A stretch of 64,000 nucleotides of DNA from Welwitschia mirabilis (taxonomy: Eukaryota; Gnetophyta; Gnetopsida; Welwitschiales). The stretch is from assembly GCA_051453625.1 (NCBI GenBank), contig JBOZIK010000001.1:104388317-104452316 (forward strand), written 5' to 3'. Shown here in pieces: positions 20,850-33,168 of the stretch (positions are counted from its first letter, which is position 1; each line of letters starts with the position of its first letter). The notes beneath the pieces were generated by a model. That model saw nothing but the letters and a program-made list of their open reading frames with translations. It ran no database searches and had not been told where the DNA came from. A program made the translations under genes and the position numbers.

Positions 20850-23800
20850 GATAACATTTGATTCTCTTAATTGTATTTATTAGAAATATGAGGGGGTATT
20901 ATAAAAAATTAGATCATTTCTTATATGTTATATCTACCAAAACGTCAATCGAATTCCATCTTTCTTGCTTGCATCAAATATGTTGTAGTGCTTATAACAA
21001 CTCATCATAATTGGCATTAATTCATCACTCCACTTACATTGATGGAAGAGGTGATTAGCATCTTTAGGATAGCACTGATTATCTAGAGATGCAGTGTCAA
21101 CTTAAAAGCCCCTCTTGAGTAGCTAGTCTCTTGTGAGGATTTTATTATGCTCCTTTAGCCAATAAAATATTTTGATTTTATCTAGTATTTGACCCTTTTA
21201 GAACTTCTTACAAGCATTATTTTTTCCATATTTTCTAAAAAGGATCTACTTGGTAGTGTTTTTATTGCATATATTCAAGTCTATCAAATTTCTTCTAACT
21301 CTACTAAGGTGCTTTCTTAGATAAGATTATCCTCTCGATGGTGTTCCAATTAGGATACTTTTAATTAATCAATTCACTCCATGGCTATCCTTCCTTGAAA
21401 ATCATTTTAAGAACTTGGTGAGCTCTTGTGAGAAGATAGTTTTTTGGCCTCTAAATACCCTAGACTCTTGAATCCTTAAGATGAGATATAGTCTTTAATT
21501 TATAGAGATGAATGCAATTTTAATCTTTATCTCCTAACCAGATGAATTCCTTTAGAATTTTATTGATTTTTAAAATGATGTTCTTTAAGGGGCTATAACA
21601 AAAGTGATGTATCCAAAAGAAGAAATTAGGCATGATTTTGCTAGGATGATCTTTACTTTGTAAGAAAGAATGTTAGTCTATCAGGTATTACATTATCTCT
21701 AGATAAATTTAGGAATGTAGTTCCATGTGACGGTATTGCATCAATCCTGCAAAGGAATTTCTATCTAGATGTCCTAAAGTTCTTCCATTTTGGTATTCAT
21801 TTTTCTAGTAATTTCACCCCATCTGATAATGTTTCTACCTAAAGTATGAATTCTAGATTTACTCTAATTGATACAGAGGCCCATAGATTTTGCAAAAATA
21901 TTCATGAAGTTCTTGATGGCTCTTTCTTGTCAAGATGAGGCTTTGGTCATGATGACTGTATCGTCTACGTAATGATTAGTTATGAATGTTTGACCTCCTA
22001 TCTTGATACCAGATACTCCATTATTTTTGATAAATCCATATAAGACATTCATGATAAATAAAAAAAGATATGGGAATAATGGATCCCCTTTTCTTAATCC
22101 TTAACCAACTAAGAAAAATTTGGATTTGTGGTTGTTAACTTTTATGCTAAGCTAAAACTTATATGTCTAACCAGAGGTTGATGATGTCTTGGTTAAATCT
22201 AGTTTTCTTAATAATATAACCTAAAGCTTATCAACTAATAGAATCATAATCTTTTACTATATCTAATTTAGCAATAAGAAGGATAAATTTATGCTTTTTA
22301 ATAGAATGAATGATTTTATGTGTTAAGAGAAGTTAGTCCTAAATGTACTTAGATTAGATAAAGCCATCTTGGTTTACCTTGGGGAGTGGAGGGCGATATA
22401 TTCCATCATGATTTTCGCAAAGATTCTATAAAGAATGTTGCAAATACCTAATGGTCTAAAATCTTCTAGTCTATTGGCATCCCCTTTTTTGAGAATGAGA
22501 ATGATTGTGATTTCATTCATTTCCCTAATGATGCATTTGTTATGAATAATATCCTACATTAAATCTTATAGTTTGTTTCCCAGAATAGAGAAGTAAGACT
22601 TAAAAAGTTCTACTGACTAACTGTCTAGTCCTAGAGCTCTATTATTCTTTATTGTCCTCACTACTAACTGAATTTCTTCTCTACCTAGGGGTTTAGTAAG
22701 GTGGGTATTATACTCATTAGAGATTCTCTCATCTTCTGGAATAAAATTGAGGGTGATATCATCCCACTCCCATATTTTCTTCAGGTGATCTTACATTTCT
22801 TTAGCTATTTTCTATTTGTTTTTAACTTCCTAGTCTCTAATGATTAGCCTCCTAATCCTATTATTAGCTCTGGTGCTAGTTGGCTTACTAAAAAAAAACT
22901 TGATATGTCTATCCCCCTCCTTAAGCTACTTAATCCTTAACTATTTTCTTTAGCAGTTTCCCTCATCTGCATTTATCTCTTGGAGTTTTATAAGACATTG
23001 ATATTCCCTTTTATGGAGGTTATCTTGGTTTCCTCCTTCTTCTTACTCAGTTTTAATTCTCTAGATCTCTTCCCCCAGGTCCTTTTTTGATTCAAATGTT
23101 TCTTTTTCCTTTCTTATGCAATCGTTTAGATGAGCTTTTAGGGTGTTTAGGCCTCTATAGAAAAAGGTTAGCAAATGACTATAATCATACTGGCTTCATA
23201 TTTTTTTAATTAGCATTCTAGTTTCTATCCTTATGATCTAGTAACATTCCATTCAAAATGACATCCTAGGAGGCATTATTACCTCGATTCTATATTTCAT
23301 TAGACAATGATCTAAGATTCTTATGTTTAGCCCATAAGATTCAATTAGGAGCTTTGATATGTTCTTTTCAGTGAGAATTCTATCAATTATGAACATTGCC
23401 TGATTGCTTCTTATTCTTCTATTGGACCAGGTGTATTTCACCCTGCAAGTGGAACATCTGAAAAGGTGTTCTCTACCATGAAGCCTTTAAGAATTGCAAC
23501 CCCTCTACAATTCCAGTTTTTACTCCTTATTTTCTCCCAACAATATAGGCATTGATTAAAGTTTCCCTTTATGTGTCATTTGGATTTGTCTATCACTATC
23601 CATTGTAATTCCTCTTGTGGAGGCTTTATCTAGATTATTTTAAGGGCTATCAATGTTTATTATAGTCTAATCTTATTCTTTAAGAAAGAGAGTTAAGTGG
23701 TTCTTTCTACTGTTAACTAATTTTGCCTCCTTATTCATGAGAGTCATGAGACCTCCTGATTTTTCTTGAGCTTCAAAGATAAAATAATTCCATTATTGCC

Positions 23801-23944
23801 CTAGATTCTCTAGTTTCATGCCATCCTACATTTTTGTTTCTTATAAATAAACTAATTTAATATTAAATTAACTAATAAGATTGCTTAGGATCTTTTTCTT
23901 ATAGAGGACTCTAATCCCCTATAATTCTAAGAGAGATAATTCAT
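20850..23944 (-). pseudogene. LINE ORF2: endonuclease, reverse transcriptase, zf-RVT (broken)
   Basis: ORF2 nicks target DNA and reverse-transcribes the LINE RNA. It begins near 23944 with MNYLS-stop-NYRGLE, equivalent to the usual LSWNCRGLG. SGGLMTL follows, then YTWSNRR near 23430 and LDHCLMKY near 23320, the end of the APE-type endonuclease. RT shows LRKGDPLFPYLFLFIMNVL near 22080 and catalytic YVDD at 21960-21971. The C-terminal zf-RVT has HNKILTRD and DANHLFHQC at about 21010-21160. Stops and frameshifts are scattered, several where Trp or Gln is expected. No RNase H domain was seen. Confidence 0.82.
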
Positions 23945-24303
23945 TAGATCTATTTTTGCCCTTTCTAGATGCTTAACCTTTTTTTAGAGTGTCTTCTATG
24001 ATAGCTTAAGAGCTGTTGGCCACATTTCTATAGTTTTCCTTTCTTGAAGGATTCTACTGCTAGGTCTTCCTCTCATCTGAACTTTTACATTATTTGAATC
24101 TTCTATGTTTGTTGGATTTTGGGCTTACTAAGTGTCCTATTCTTTCATAAGAGGTTGGAAGAAGTTGTACTCCCTCTTCTATTTCTTATTTTCCTTAGGA
24201 AAAACTATAGTATTCTTCATATTTTTTTCCTTCTTCTATTTATGCTGATAATTGCTTTGATTGTGCCCAGTCTTTTCATAGAAAGAACAAGTTTCTTTTG
24301 ATT

Positions 24304-25034
24304 TTATTTAGTGTCAATAAGTCTTTTTCTGCATTCTTCCATTACATGGTCCATTCTTTCATAATGGGAACATCTCTTTTCTATAGTTATGCATCTCCCT
24401 GAGATGTGTTCTGACTTCTCACAAATTTTACATGAAATTGAGAGGATCTCATAGATAACTTTAAGATCATATGTTCTCCATTTAGTTTTGAACTTAATAG
24501 ATTGTATCTCCTTTGTATCTTCTAAGCTCATCTAGATGCAAAATCTAGCAATAACCAGCCTTATCTACTTAATGGTTATTCTATCTATCTTTATTATTTT
24601 ACTAAACTAAAAAGCGATTTTCTTTAAAAGATTTTTGTCCCAAAACTATATAGGAAACTTATGTATCTGGATCCATATTAGTAGTTTTCTAAATAGGTTT
24701 GGTTCCAATTATACCCCTAGAACATATTTGGCTAGGGCAAGTCCTCTTACTCCAATAAACCAAGGTCCTCTCATAATGACTTATCCTGATCTCGTCCATT
24801 GTCTAATTGAAAAAGTACTAATCCTTCTGGCATGGTTATATCTTTAATTTTACTAATCCTCATCCATTTTGTTTCTACCCATTCTCTGATAAGATCAAGT
24901 CTAGATCTTAGACTAGATGAAACAAACTTATCGATTAAGCTATATTGAAGTTTCTTTTCTATTTCTGAACATGCACCTTCATCAATATCTAAGCCTAGGA
25001 TTTTTCCTTCCTCAGAGAACTAGGTCTTCTCCAT
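24304..25034 (-). pseudogene. LINE ORF1 with CCHC zinc knuckles (broken)
   Basis: ORF1 of plant L1 elements binds nucleic acid. From an ATG at 25034 (minus) the frame reads MEKT-stop-FSEEGKILGLDI, then LIREWVETKWMRIS, and a region resembling the DUF4283-type ORF1 fold (GPWFIGVRG). A full CCHC knuckle CKICEKSEHISGRC lies at 24391-24432. A second follows at about 24334-24375 with its second Cys changed to Tyr (CSHYERMDHVMEEC). The last 75 residues (24304-24531) are open; the start region has stops. Confidence 0.72.
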
Positions 25035-25238
25035 TTTGCTGAACAAGCCCCTTTTTAATTCCTAAATCGAATCAATGCAGAAGTAATAGTGAAATATCAT
25101 AAATTATCCAAGGTATGTCTCTCTATTAGCTGATACCGTCCCCTATGTGTCATATCCTTTGAAGCTAAGACTACCCTCGCCAATCCAAAGTCTTCTAAAC
25201 CCTAGCTCCCTCATGCACTTTAGCTCTATCACTCTTAC

Positions 25239-25251
25239 TAATCCACTCTTT
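25239..25251. repeat. Candidate LINE target site duplication (5' side)
   Basis: TAATCCACTCTTT pairs with 19410-19422, with one mismatch. Confidence 0.5.
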
Positions 25252-27499
25252 AAGCCTTATACAATCTATAGAATTTTTAGAATTCTTATCCAAGTGATTT
25301 AATTCAAAGTTTTGAATTTTAGTAAATATTTTAAGACCTGTGAAACATCTACTCCAATTCTATGCCAACATTTTTCTTGACATTTCTTAACATGATTTCT
25401 AATTGAATAAAAACTTTCACAACGTTGAAGAGCATAAAAATATCAAATTATACTTTTAAATCATACTAAAAAATGATATCATATAAGAAAGTTATGGCTA
25501 AATAGTATTAAAGTTTATTTAAAATTTGGATACATTGATAAAGATGGCTAATTTTAAATGACTTTTATTTAGAAATTTAAAAACTTTATTATAAAAAGTG
25601 GAATTCACCTCTTTTCATGTTGTAGAGATATTTGCGAGCTTTATAGAATGGGGCTATAGTGAGTGTTTTAATTTGATATGCAAAATTCATATCCAAAAGA
25701 GTAAAGTTATGTTTTTAGTCATAGTAGAGAGTTTCACACTTGGTATCCATACTAGAAGTGGAGAGTACCCTATACTAGTGGCTACAAATAACATGCTAGC
25801 TAGAGAGGGCCGAATCCACCAATACGTAAAATTATGAAGGTTTCATGTTAAAACCCTAATGCACCTTTTAGCTTTTAGAAAGAAGTTAGTAGATTTGAAT
25901 GTGATACTAGTTAAAGAAATCTATAAATGCTGTTATACGAAAGGGTTTACCTAAGACTATAATAAGAAAATAAGAAAATAGACAATAACAATTTTGAAGA
26001 GCTTCTCAAAAATTCAAATGTTTTGATGATTATTTTGATAAGACATGAGGGATTAAATATAAAACTAACTAGAGTGATTTTATATCCTCATACAGGTGGA
26101 ATAAAGCATGAGCCTTATAACATTTTTATATTCCAAATCTCGAAACTAAACACTATAATTATTATATAAAAACGTTTATAATCTCACATGAAAAAGATAA
26201 ATTATGTCATGATACTAATAATATTATTTTTATAGTGTGGCCTTAAAATTCTCATAGATATTTCTAGATTTAGTATGTGAGAATTAGTACTAGTGATATT
26301 ACATTCCAAAAAGGCATTATATTAGGTTTGATTAATGAATATAAAAATAGTAGCATAGTATTATGAAATTAAAAAAATTAAGTCAATAAATAAACATGTA
26401 ATACAAGTAATTCGTGGTATCCATTTTGGCATTATGAAACTTGTGACTTGAGAAAGAAGACTTTGCATAAGTTTGTACGCTTTGATTATTACATATTTGG
26501 TTGTTTACATTTTAGTAAATAAAGTATTTTAAGATTATAAATATTATTTTAATTATTAAAAAAATTTTAACTAAGTTTTATTCTTTAATTTTTCAAAATA
26601 TTATTAAAAAGGACTAATTTGTAGTGGTTTATTTAGAGGTCATCCTAATGTACCTAACTTTTATGGCAATAAAACAACTCAAAGGGAGAAATTTAACTAA
26701 TGTTATTAGGAGGGATGAATGTTAAAAGAAATCATTTGCAAAATAATGAATAAATTATTAGATTAATCTTATAGCATAAAGCTAATTTATTCTATTAGTT
26801 AAAGCAACAAACTAGAGTTTAAGAAGACTAATGATTATATGATTTGATTATATAGTCAAAGCAGATAACTTTCTATTATTAATAAGGGTATAAAAAGCAA
26901 TTCAAAAAATCAAGAAAGGATATACAAGCAAAATCTATCTCATAGATAAAATACCTCCTCATCTATATCATGTGATGAATTGATTTATGTAATTTAAATC
27001 TTCTATCATTATAATCTAAAAATTCTTAGAAATCTATTGATAGTTTTCTATAAGATAAATATGAAGTATAAAAGAATCTCTAATAAAGTAGCAAGAGAAA
27101 AAGAAATTCATAAAATAAAAAAAAATAAAAATACTGGAAATTATACCAGATTAAAAACAATTAATGTGGTATGATATACTTTAAATATTACATAAATAGA
27201 TATTAAAATTCATTAAATAATTATTAGTCATAATGTTTAATTAAAAGTAATCAACTAATTAATTTATATAATTTATTAGTGTCATACATGGGATTTTATT
27301 TTATTATGAAAAATATACATTGAAGACAACACATGTTAGTCAAAATATATTTTATTTTTTGTATTTCATTTAGAACATTCCCTTAAACTTATAAGTCCTT
27401 ATAGGATTTGTGAATCTTTCATGAAGTACTAAATTTTCTTTCTCTAATTGCTTTCATGAGTTCATCCACTACCTACCACTAGGTATTAATAAAACCTAG
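25252..27499. other. AT-rich DNA, no gene recognised
   Basis: A slightly GC-richer stretch at about 25590-25840 contains a 79-codon open frame with no recognised domain. The remainder is very AT-rich with no transposon ends seen. Confidence 0.45.
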
Positions 27500-28030
27500 T
27501 TTGATGAATATCTCCAAATATAATTTTCTAATATAGTGGAATTTAACTTTTACATTATTCTTTTTTTAAAATGAAATTTAGAATTATTCATAGGTTTACT
27601 TATACTTTAATCATTAAAATGGATAAAAATTAAAATTGAGGTATCAAGAATTTAACAAATTCACTTTAATTCACAACATAATATTTCTATTCCAATATAT
27701 TATACTTGAGTAAAATAAAGTTCAATTATCTTTTTATTTCTATCTTAATCATTAAATATTGTTTCTAATGATTTAAATGATATAACCCATGGTTAATCCA
27801 TCCTCTTTGGTACTAGCCCAATCTAAATCTATGTATTCAACTAAAATTTCATTTTGTTTGTGGAATTTTATGTCATGTTTAATTACTCTAGCTAAGTACT
27901 TTAGTATATTAATTTACAATTTTATGCATTTTTTGCTTGGAAAAAATATGAATTTAGTAAGCTTATTGATATTAAACGTGATATCTAGTCTTGTATTCAT
28001 CTTATTGAAAGTTTATATGGAAGGGAAATA
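27500..28030 (-). pseudogene. Ty1/copia RNase H tail, minus strand (fragment)
   Basis: On the minus strand the stretch reads ILVEYIDLDWASTKEDG near 27790-27840, equivalent to the copia RNase H start (LVGYTDADWAG type) with its catalytic Asp. KVKFHYIRKLYLE follows near 27530, equivalent to the IDVKYHFIRE block near the end of pol. The central Glu region between them was not found intact. No LTR was identified. The overlapping plus-strand open frame 27789-28031 is a shadow. Confidence 0.5.
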
Positions 28031-30051
28031 AAGTACAAGAACATGTTAATTCCATAATGAAATTTTAATTAAACTTCTCTATTCTAATGTTAGAGTTAAG
28101 TGTAAAATTTTAAGTTATTTCATCATGGCAAAAACTAAGAAGTTAAGGAATTAAACTTTAATTATTCATAATTTTTATTAAAGATAATCACATTATTAAC
28201 AGTTAAGAATTAAGAATGAAACATTATTATGACTGATATCATATAGTAATATCATTTTAAACAATTGGTTCATGAATGCATACCTAAATCTAAGACTTAC
28301 ATCTATATCACTTCAAGTGTTTTATCACACTTTCCCTTACTTCAAATATGTTTCTTTCTTTTCTATTTAATAATAACTAAAATAAATTATCTTTATCTTA
28401 CATAATGTTTTACCAAGAAGAAAAGATTACATCGTTTAGATATGTAATAAAATATGTAATTTCATGTTTTCTTAACTAAGCTAATAATTATTGAATCAAT
28501 TATATTAACTTGATAATGCTTCCCTTTAATTTTAACTTTTAATTTCATTCTTAGACTTCTTTTAAATTTTGGATTCATTTAGATTCGTTTCATATTCATC
28601 TTTTTAACTTGATTCCATCATTGTGTTTTTTCATATTCAAAATAAATTTCAACTTAAGGTTTTACTTAAGGAATAGTAAGATAATAACATTTAAGAACTC
28701 CATGGCTTTGAGTTTTTAAGTACCTTATTTTATTTGAGGTATTATTTTGATGACTAGACATTTTGTTACTTCATCTTACTCTAGTGATTTAATTTCTAAT
28801 TTTCTTTATTTAAACTAAAAAATGATTTCTTTAGTAATTAGTATTATTCTATTATGTAAAAAATACTTTATTATTTTAAGTATTTATTGTGCATTACAGT
28901 TTGTTTCATTCCTAAATGTAGTTATAGGGTAACTAACACATAAATATGTTACATAACTTTGTTTAATACAAGGTAGATATATAGAGAAAATTTGTGTTTT
29001 CTTTAATACAACATAATTTTACATGAGAAAGTTAAAAGAGGTTCTCCATCTCTTTATCTAAATCTAGTCTAATAGCTTCATTAGTGGTAGCTTCTTTTAC
29101 TACTTTTGTCGATGCTTTGAAAACTTTTCTAATAGTTTTTTTAGATTACATAGGTTTTCTAGATCTAGTAAGATATATTTATTAAGGGACATGATCTTAA
29201 TGAAGTTCCTTGAGTTCAGAATAATGTCCATTAATAACTCTTTATGCTTTGCTAAGGGTGTTTGCTTTTTCTTTGTTCTCTTATAAGATCTAAACCTTGT
29301 TTTCTTTAAGTTAACTAAGTTGGGCCTATGTTTTATTAAGATTCTACTAGAGTACTTCATTATTATTTTTTCTATTTATGAATCTTCATTTTTTGGCATA
29401 CATGCATTTTGTACTTTTGTTCTATATTTTTTAGAAATTTTTAAATTGTTTTTCTTAAATTATTATTTTTCTTACTTTGCCTTATTAATTTCTTCTTTAA
29501 GTTGTTTAAATTTTCTACTTAAAAACTATTGTATTTACTTCTTTTAATTTTGCTTCTACTTCTTTCTTATTTCATTTCTCTTGAGTCCATAGGCATAATA
29601 CAAAATTTCTTTGATTGTTTTATTTCTTAGCATATCTATAATTTTGTTATTATTTGATAATTTTATCTTTATTGAGATCTTTAATCCAATAATGCACTAA
29701 CTCTTTTATAGATTCATTATCTCTATTCTTGATGTAGTGCTCTATTGATACAATATATAATGTTGTATTTTAGCAAGCTCTCTTAGAATTAGATCTACAA
29801 TAGAATTCTTAAAGTAGTTGCACATGTAGTAATCATGTTTTACATGTTCTAATAATATATACATATTCAGTTCTAGATTTTACATAAATTTGACCTATTT
29901 TAAATGATAAAAAAAGCATGAAATATGTTAGCAAGTAGTTAAAATTATTACTTAGGTCTTATACAATTTGGTTATTAGTTATACTTTATTCTTCATTAAG
30001 CATTTACATTTTGCTTTGACTAATATGATAGTTGTTCTAGCAAGTTGCCTA
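28031..30051. other. AT-rich DNA, no gene recognised
   Basis: An 86-codon Lys/Leu-rich minus-strand frame (29100-29360) and a 75-codon hydrophobic plus-strand frame (29320-29547) show no recognised motif and look like composition-driven open frames. GCCTA at 30047-30051 would be the target-site base set of the LTR that starts at 30052. Confidence 0.4.
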
Positions 30052-30586
30052 TGACACCCTATCCTTTCTTACTCTAATTAAGAACTATTTTTTTCTCTCT
30101 TTAATTTTTTTATTTTCTCTTCCTTCATTCTTTAGTATTATTATCTAATAAACATAGTAAAACCTAGGATCAAATTTTACTTATGCCTTTATTAGAATTT
30201 TTATATCTTGAGAAAAACAAATCATATTATTATTATATATTTATCTATAATTAATTCCTAGGTTATTTTGGTTTACAAATAATAGTGATGTTATAAGTTT
30301 GTGTCCTCCATTTCTTCCTAGGTTTTCATCACACAGAAGATATCTTGCAAATAGTTAAGGAGATGTAAATTTGTTATAAATATACATGGATAAGTTTAAG
30401 CATAATACCTACACAATATAATAAGAGGTTACAACTCCATTAATGGAATTTGAACTCGATATCTGACCACTCTTTGGACATGATTTGGTTTTACTTTATG
30501 TTTTAAACTATATAAACATGGTTGGGATCAACTCTATGAGCTTACACATTACCTCGATATATCTTAATATAGGTGATAGGTGGTAT
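30052..30586 (-). repeat. Ty3/gypsy LTR fragment (probable 3' LTR), cut by gap
   Basis: The segment begins TGACACCCTATCC on the plus strand, the complement of an LTR CA end, and aligns with the LTRs starting at 33169 and 61840 up to GTGATAGGTGGTA. No primer site lies beside its low-coordinate end, unlike the other two, which is what a 3' LTR of a minus-strand element should show. It stops at the N gap 30587-30686. Confidence 0.75.
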
Positions 30587-30686
30587 NNNNNNNNNNNNNN
30601 NNNNNNNNNNNNNNNNNNNNNNNNNNNNNNNNNNNNNNNNNNNNNNNNNNNNNNNNNNNNNNNNNNNNNNNNNNNNNNNNNNNNNN
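30587..30686. other. Assembly gap, 100 N
   Basis: Exactly 100 N, so probably a gap of unknown size. It separates LTR sequence from a compositionally foreign piece. Confidence 0.95.
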
Positions 30687-31040
30687 CAGACGTTAGACGC
30701 ACCAAAATCGCAGACGGAGGATGTATCAGATCATAGACATGGGCCGGAGGCACACCACAGAGTGCAAAGTCAAAGCGAATCAAAACACAAAGAAGGGCAT
30801 CATCAGAGTGCGAGGCGCACCACAGTGCAAGAGAAAATAGCGAAACGCTAGAACGTAGGCAACAGAGAACGGCACAAAGCGAACGGGAGCGGAGGCAAGA
30901 GTGGACCGAAAAACGCCATTAAAACAGAGAATGGCAGAAACGCAATAGAAAAGAGACACCTAACAATATCACGTCAAAATTCAGTCATAAAGAACACCAA
31001 GAGGATGACTGATAGTGAACGGGCAAAGATGAACGGACAA
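30687..31040. other. GC-richer, purine-rich island of unknown origin
   Basis: About 350 bases are roughly half G+C, rich in CAGA, GAACGG and CGCAC words and in CpG, unlike the flanking AT-rich DNA. It starts at a gap edge and fades into AT-rich sequence near 31040. Open frames here depend on the N run and are not supported. No homology was recognised. Contamination, a poor contig end or a satellite edge are all possible. Confidence 0.55.
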
Positions 31041-31699
31041 TAACGTAGATTTTTCCAAGTTCAATGTTATTTCAAATCATTGATAAATTGGACGCATAAA
31101 AAAAAGAGGGAAATGAAAGTTTTTTTTTAATTTCATCACTCAGATTTATAGATCATTTTTTTCTTTTTTTTTAATTTTTTTCTAAGCTAGCTAATCTAAA
31201 AGAAATATATACTTTTAATTTTTTTTAAAAAATTACTTACATTTCTTTTTTTAAGATAATTCAACATTTCAAACTATTCGAATAGTAGTTTAAAATAGAT
31301 AGAACTTTTCTTTTAATAAGTTTGTATTACGTTATTATAAAAAAAACCTTTATTGATTCTTTATAATTAGATCCTCAATTTATTTTTATCTTATTTTATT
31401 TTTCAAAAAAAAATCTATAAAATCATAATAAGGTCTTAGTTTAATTCATAGATTTGTAGATGAAGTTAGATTTGTTTTTATTAAGCGTTTCCATTAAATA
31501 ATCCTAGTATCAAACCTTATGCAAAATTTCATTATTGTTTAAATTCCTTTGATGTTGTCACACGATAACCATTCATCTTGAAAGGTGAATATAAAAGCTC
31601 TTCTTGATCATATATAATCATCACATCTTGTGTGCTATATAAAACTCGAATATCTAATAAAATTTTAATCAACATAATGTTGCAAAAATAATAGCAACA
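31041..31699. other. AT-rich DNA, no gene recognised
   Basis: Very AT-rich with A and T homopolymers. It may be decayed gypsy internal sequence, since gypsy gag follows directly, but no pol motif was found. Confidence 0.4.
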
Positions 31700-32130
31700 T
31701 ACCTCTCCTTAAATATGTACTTAAATTTCCTCCATGAAAGTTCTAGATCTCGTAACTTGGTCATTTTTGTTTTTTTCCACAGATTAGCTTCTCCCTGTAA
31801 GATATAAATCGCTAAGGAACCCTTTTCTAGTTATTAAATCCTAAGGTACCTATAACATTTGCAACATCACTTAGCCATGCTTCTACTTTGGAAGAATTTG
31901 AATCTCCTATAAGCTTTAGTGCATTCAGCTTAATAAAAATTTGAATTAATTTCTTTATGTCCACTTTCTTAGATTGATTGATACCATTATTTACTTATGA
32001 GTTTTGACCTTAATTTACTATTTGTGATAGGAACTGCATAAAGGTATCCATCAATGCTTTTAGATTAATGTTGAATGGGGGTTGGTTTCCATTATTAGGT
32101 GCTGATTCACTTGTGAATTCTCTTGATTTT
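31700..32130 (-). pseudogene. gag: Ty3/gypsy gag fragment, copy 1
   Basis: Minus-strand translation gives VEAWLSDVANVIGTLGF, then after one frame change LAIYILQGEANLWKK and SWRKFKYIFKERY. This is the retrotransposon gag core (AEAWLxxxE, ATYxLxGEA, WExFKxxFxxKY). A close relative is at 47380-47740. The zinc knuckle, protease and pol that should follow at lower coordinates are missing, so the element is deleted or cut by the 30587 gap. Confidence 0.75.
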
Positions 32131-33152
32131 AATTACTTGATGTAACTAACCTAGTTTTAAGTTTGAACTAACCATAATGAGGCACCTAAAAGAAGGGGAA
32201 ATTTTCATGAGATTATATTTAGAAATAGGATAGATGTTATTAAAGTTTAAACTTTGAAATGTTTTTGTAATATTAGGAAGAACATGATTATCATTATAAT
32301 GTAATGAGTCCTTACTTATATATTAAAGTACATAATCAAGTTTATCCCTATTTTTCATTTTCAATAGATAAGGTTTACAAGTTATGAATATGGGTTTTCA
32401 CTATAAAGTTATGTGACCATATAATTTATGATGAATAACTTAGTTGGATATTTGATTACTTCCATGATTTCTAATTATAAGTATTATTTATGTACTTACA
32501 TATTTTTTACAAAACATTAAGCTCTTTAAGAAATCATATAAAGTTATTATCCTAAATTATTAAGATAATTAAAATTCTTTTAAGTAATTATCATCTATAG
32601 CTATAAGATAACAGAGTATTTAATAACTTGAATTCATCATCTTTTTTAATTTGTTCGAGAATTTAGAATTATCATAAATATGATTAGCACAATGATTATC
32701 TAGGGGTTGGGATTATGGTTAACCTTATGAATACTTTAGATCTATCTCAAGTATAATTAACTTCTAGCATTATTTAATTAATAAGATTCTAATTAGTGTA
32801 ATCTTTATAATCATTGGACTTAACATAAATGTAATTTGGTATATATTTAAAGATTATAAAATTTATAGGTATAATGGAATTCATGAGTATGAGAAGATAT
32901 GATTAAATTCATGCTTATCTAGGAGTTAACATTATCTTGGAATCTAGTATTATTAAGGATATAATTAATTTTACTTGTGGTTTAATATTGTTAGAAATAT
33001 AATTAACTTTATAGCTATTAGGAATTAGGGTTATTTTGGGTACAACTAATATTAAGATTATTAAGGAGTTATGTTGTTAAAGATATATTTGGATTTATAT
33101 TCTTATAAACTTATAAGTTCTTATTAAAGGTATTATTTAAGTTAATCTAGAT
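32131..33152 (-). other. Ty3/gypsy 5' leader, copy 1
   Basis: Non-coding DNA between gag and the primer site. It aligns over most of its length with 47741-48709, including AAAATAGGATAGAT and GGGTTTTCACT blocks. Repeated AATTA/ATTAAG phrases give it a low-complexity look. Confidence 0.7.
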
Positions 33153-33164
33153 CTCTGAAACTAA
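33153..33164 (-). promoter_or_regulatory. Degenerate gypsy primer binding site
   Basis: The plus strand reads CTCTGAAACTAA; the minus strand TTAGTTTCAGAG is a mutated TGGTATCAGAG. The better-kept copy is at 61818-61834. Confidence 0.6.
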
Positions 33165-33168
33165 TTTA

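Larger units (their letters stand above)
19423..25238 (-). mobile_element. L1-type LINE, minus strand, decayed, with an extra 3' ORF
   Basis: On the minus strand the order is leader, ORF1 with CCHC knuckles, ORF2 with endonuclease, RT and zf-RVT, then a segment related to the accessory ORFs of the copia elements, then a tail ending in a short A-run (T-run on the plus strand at 19420-19426). The unit is 5816 bases if the imperfect 13-bp flanking repeat is the target duplication. It is full of stops and cannot move. The 3' accessory segment could be part of the LINE or a separate captured piece; no second poly(A) or LTR was seen between it and ORF2. Confidence 0.75.

Noticed and set aside
23253-23441. 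62-codon minus-strand frame as a separate small gene
   Set aside because: YTWSNRR and LDHCLMKY show it is the end of the LINE endonuclease.
30485-30851. Three open frames across the gap at 30587-30686
   Set aside because: About a third of each is N, so the frames are undefined.
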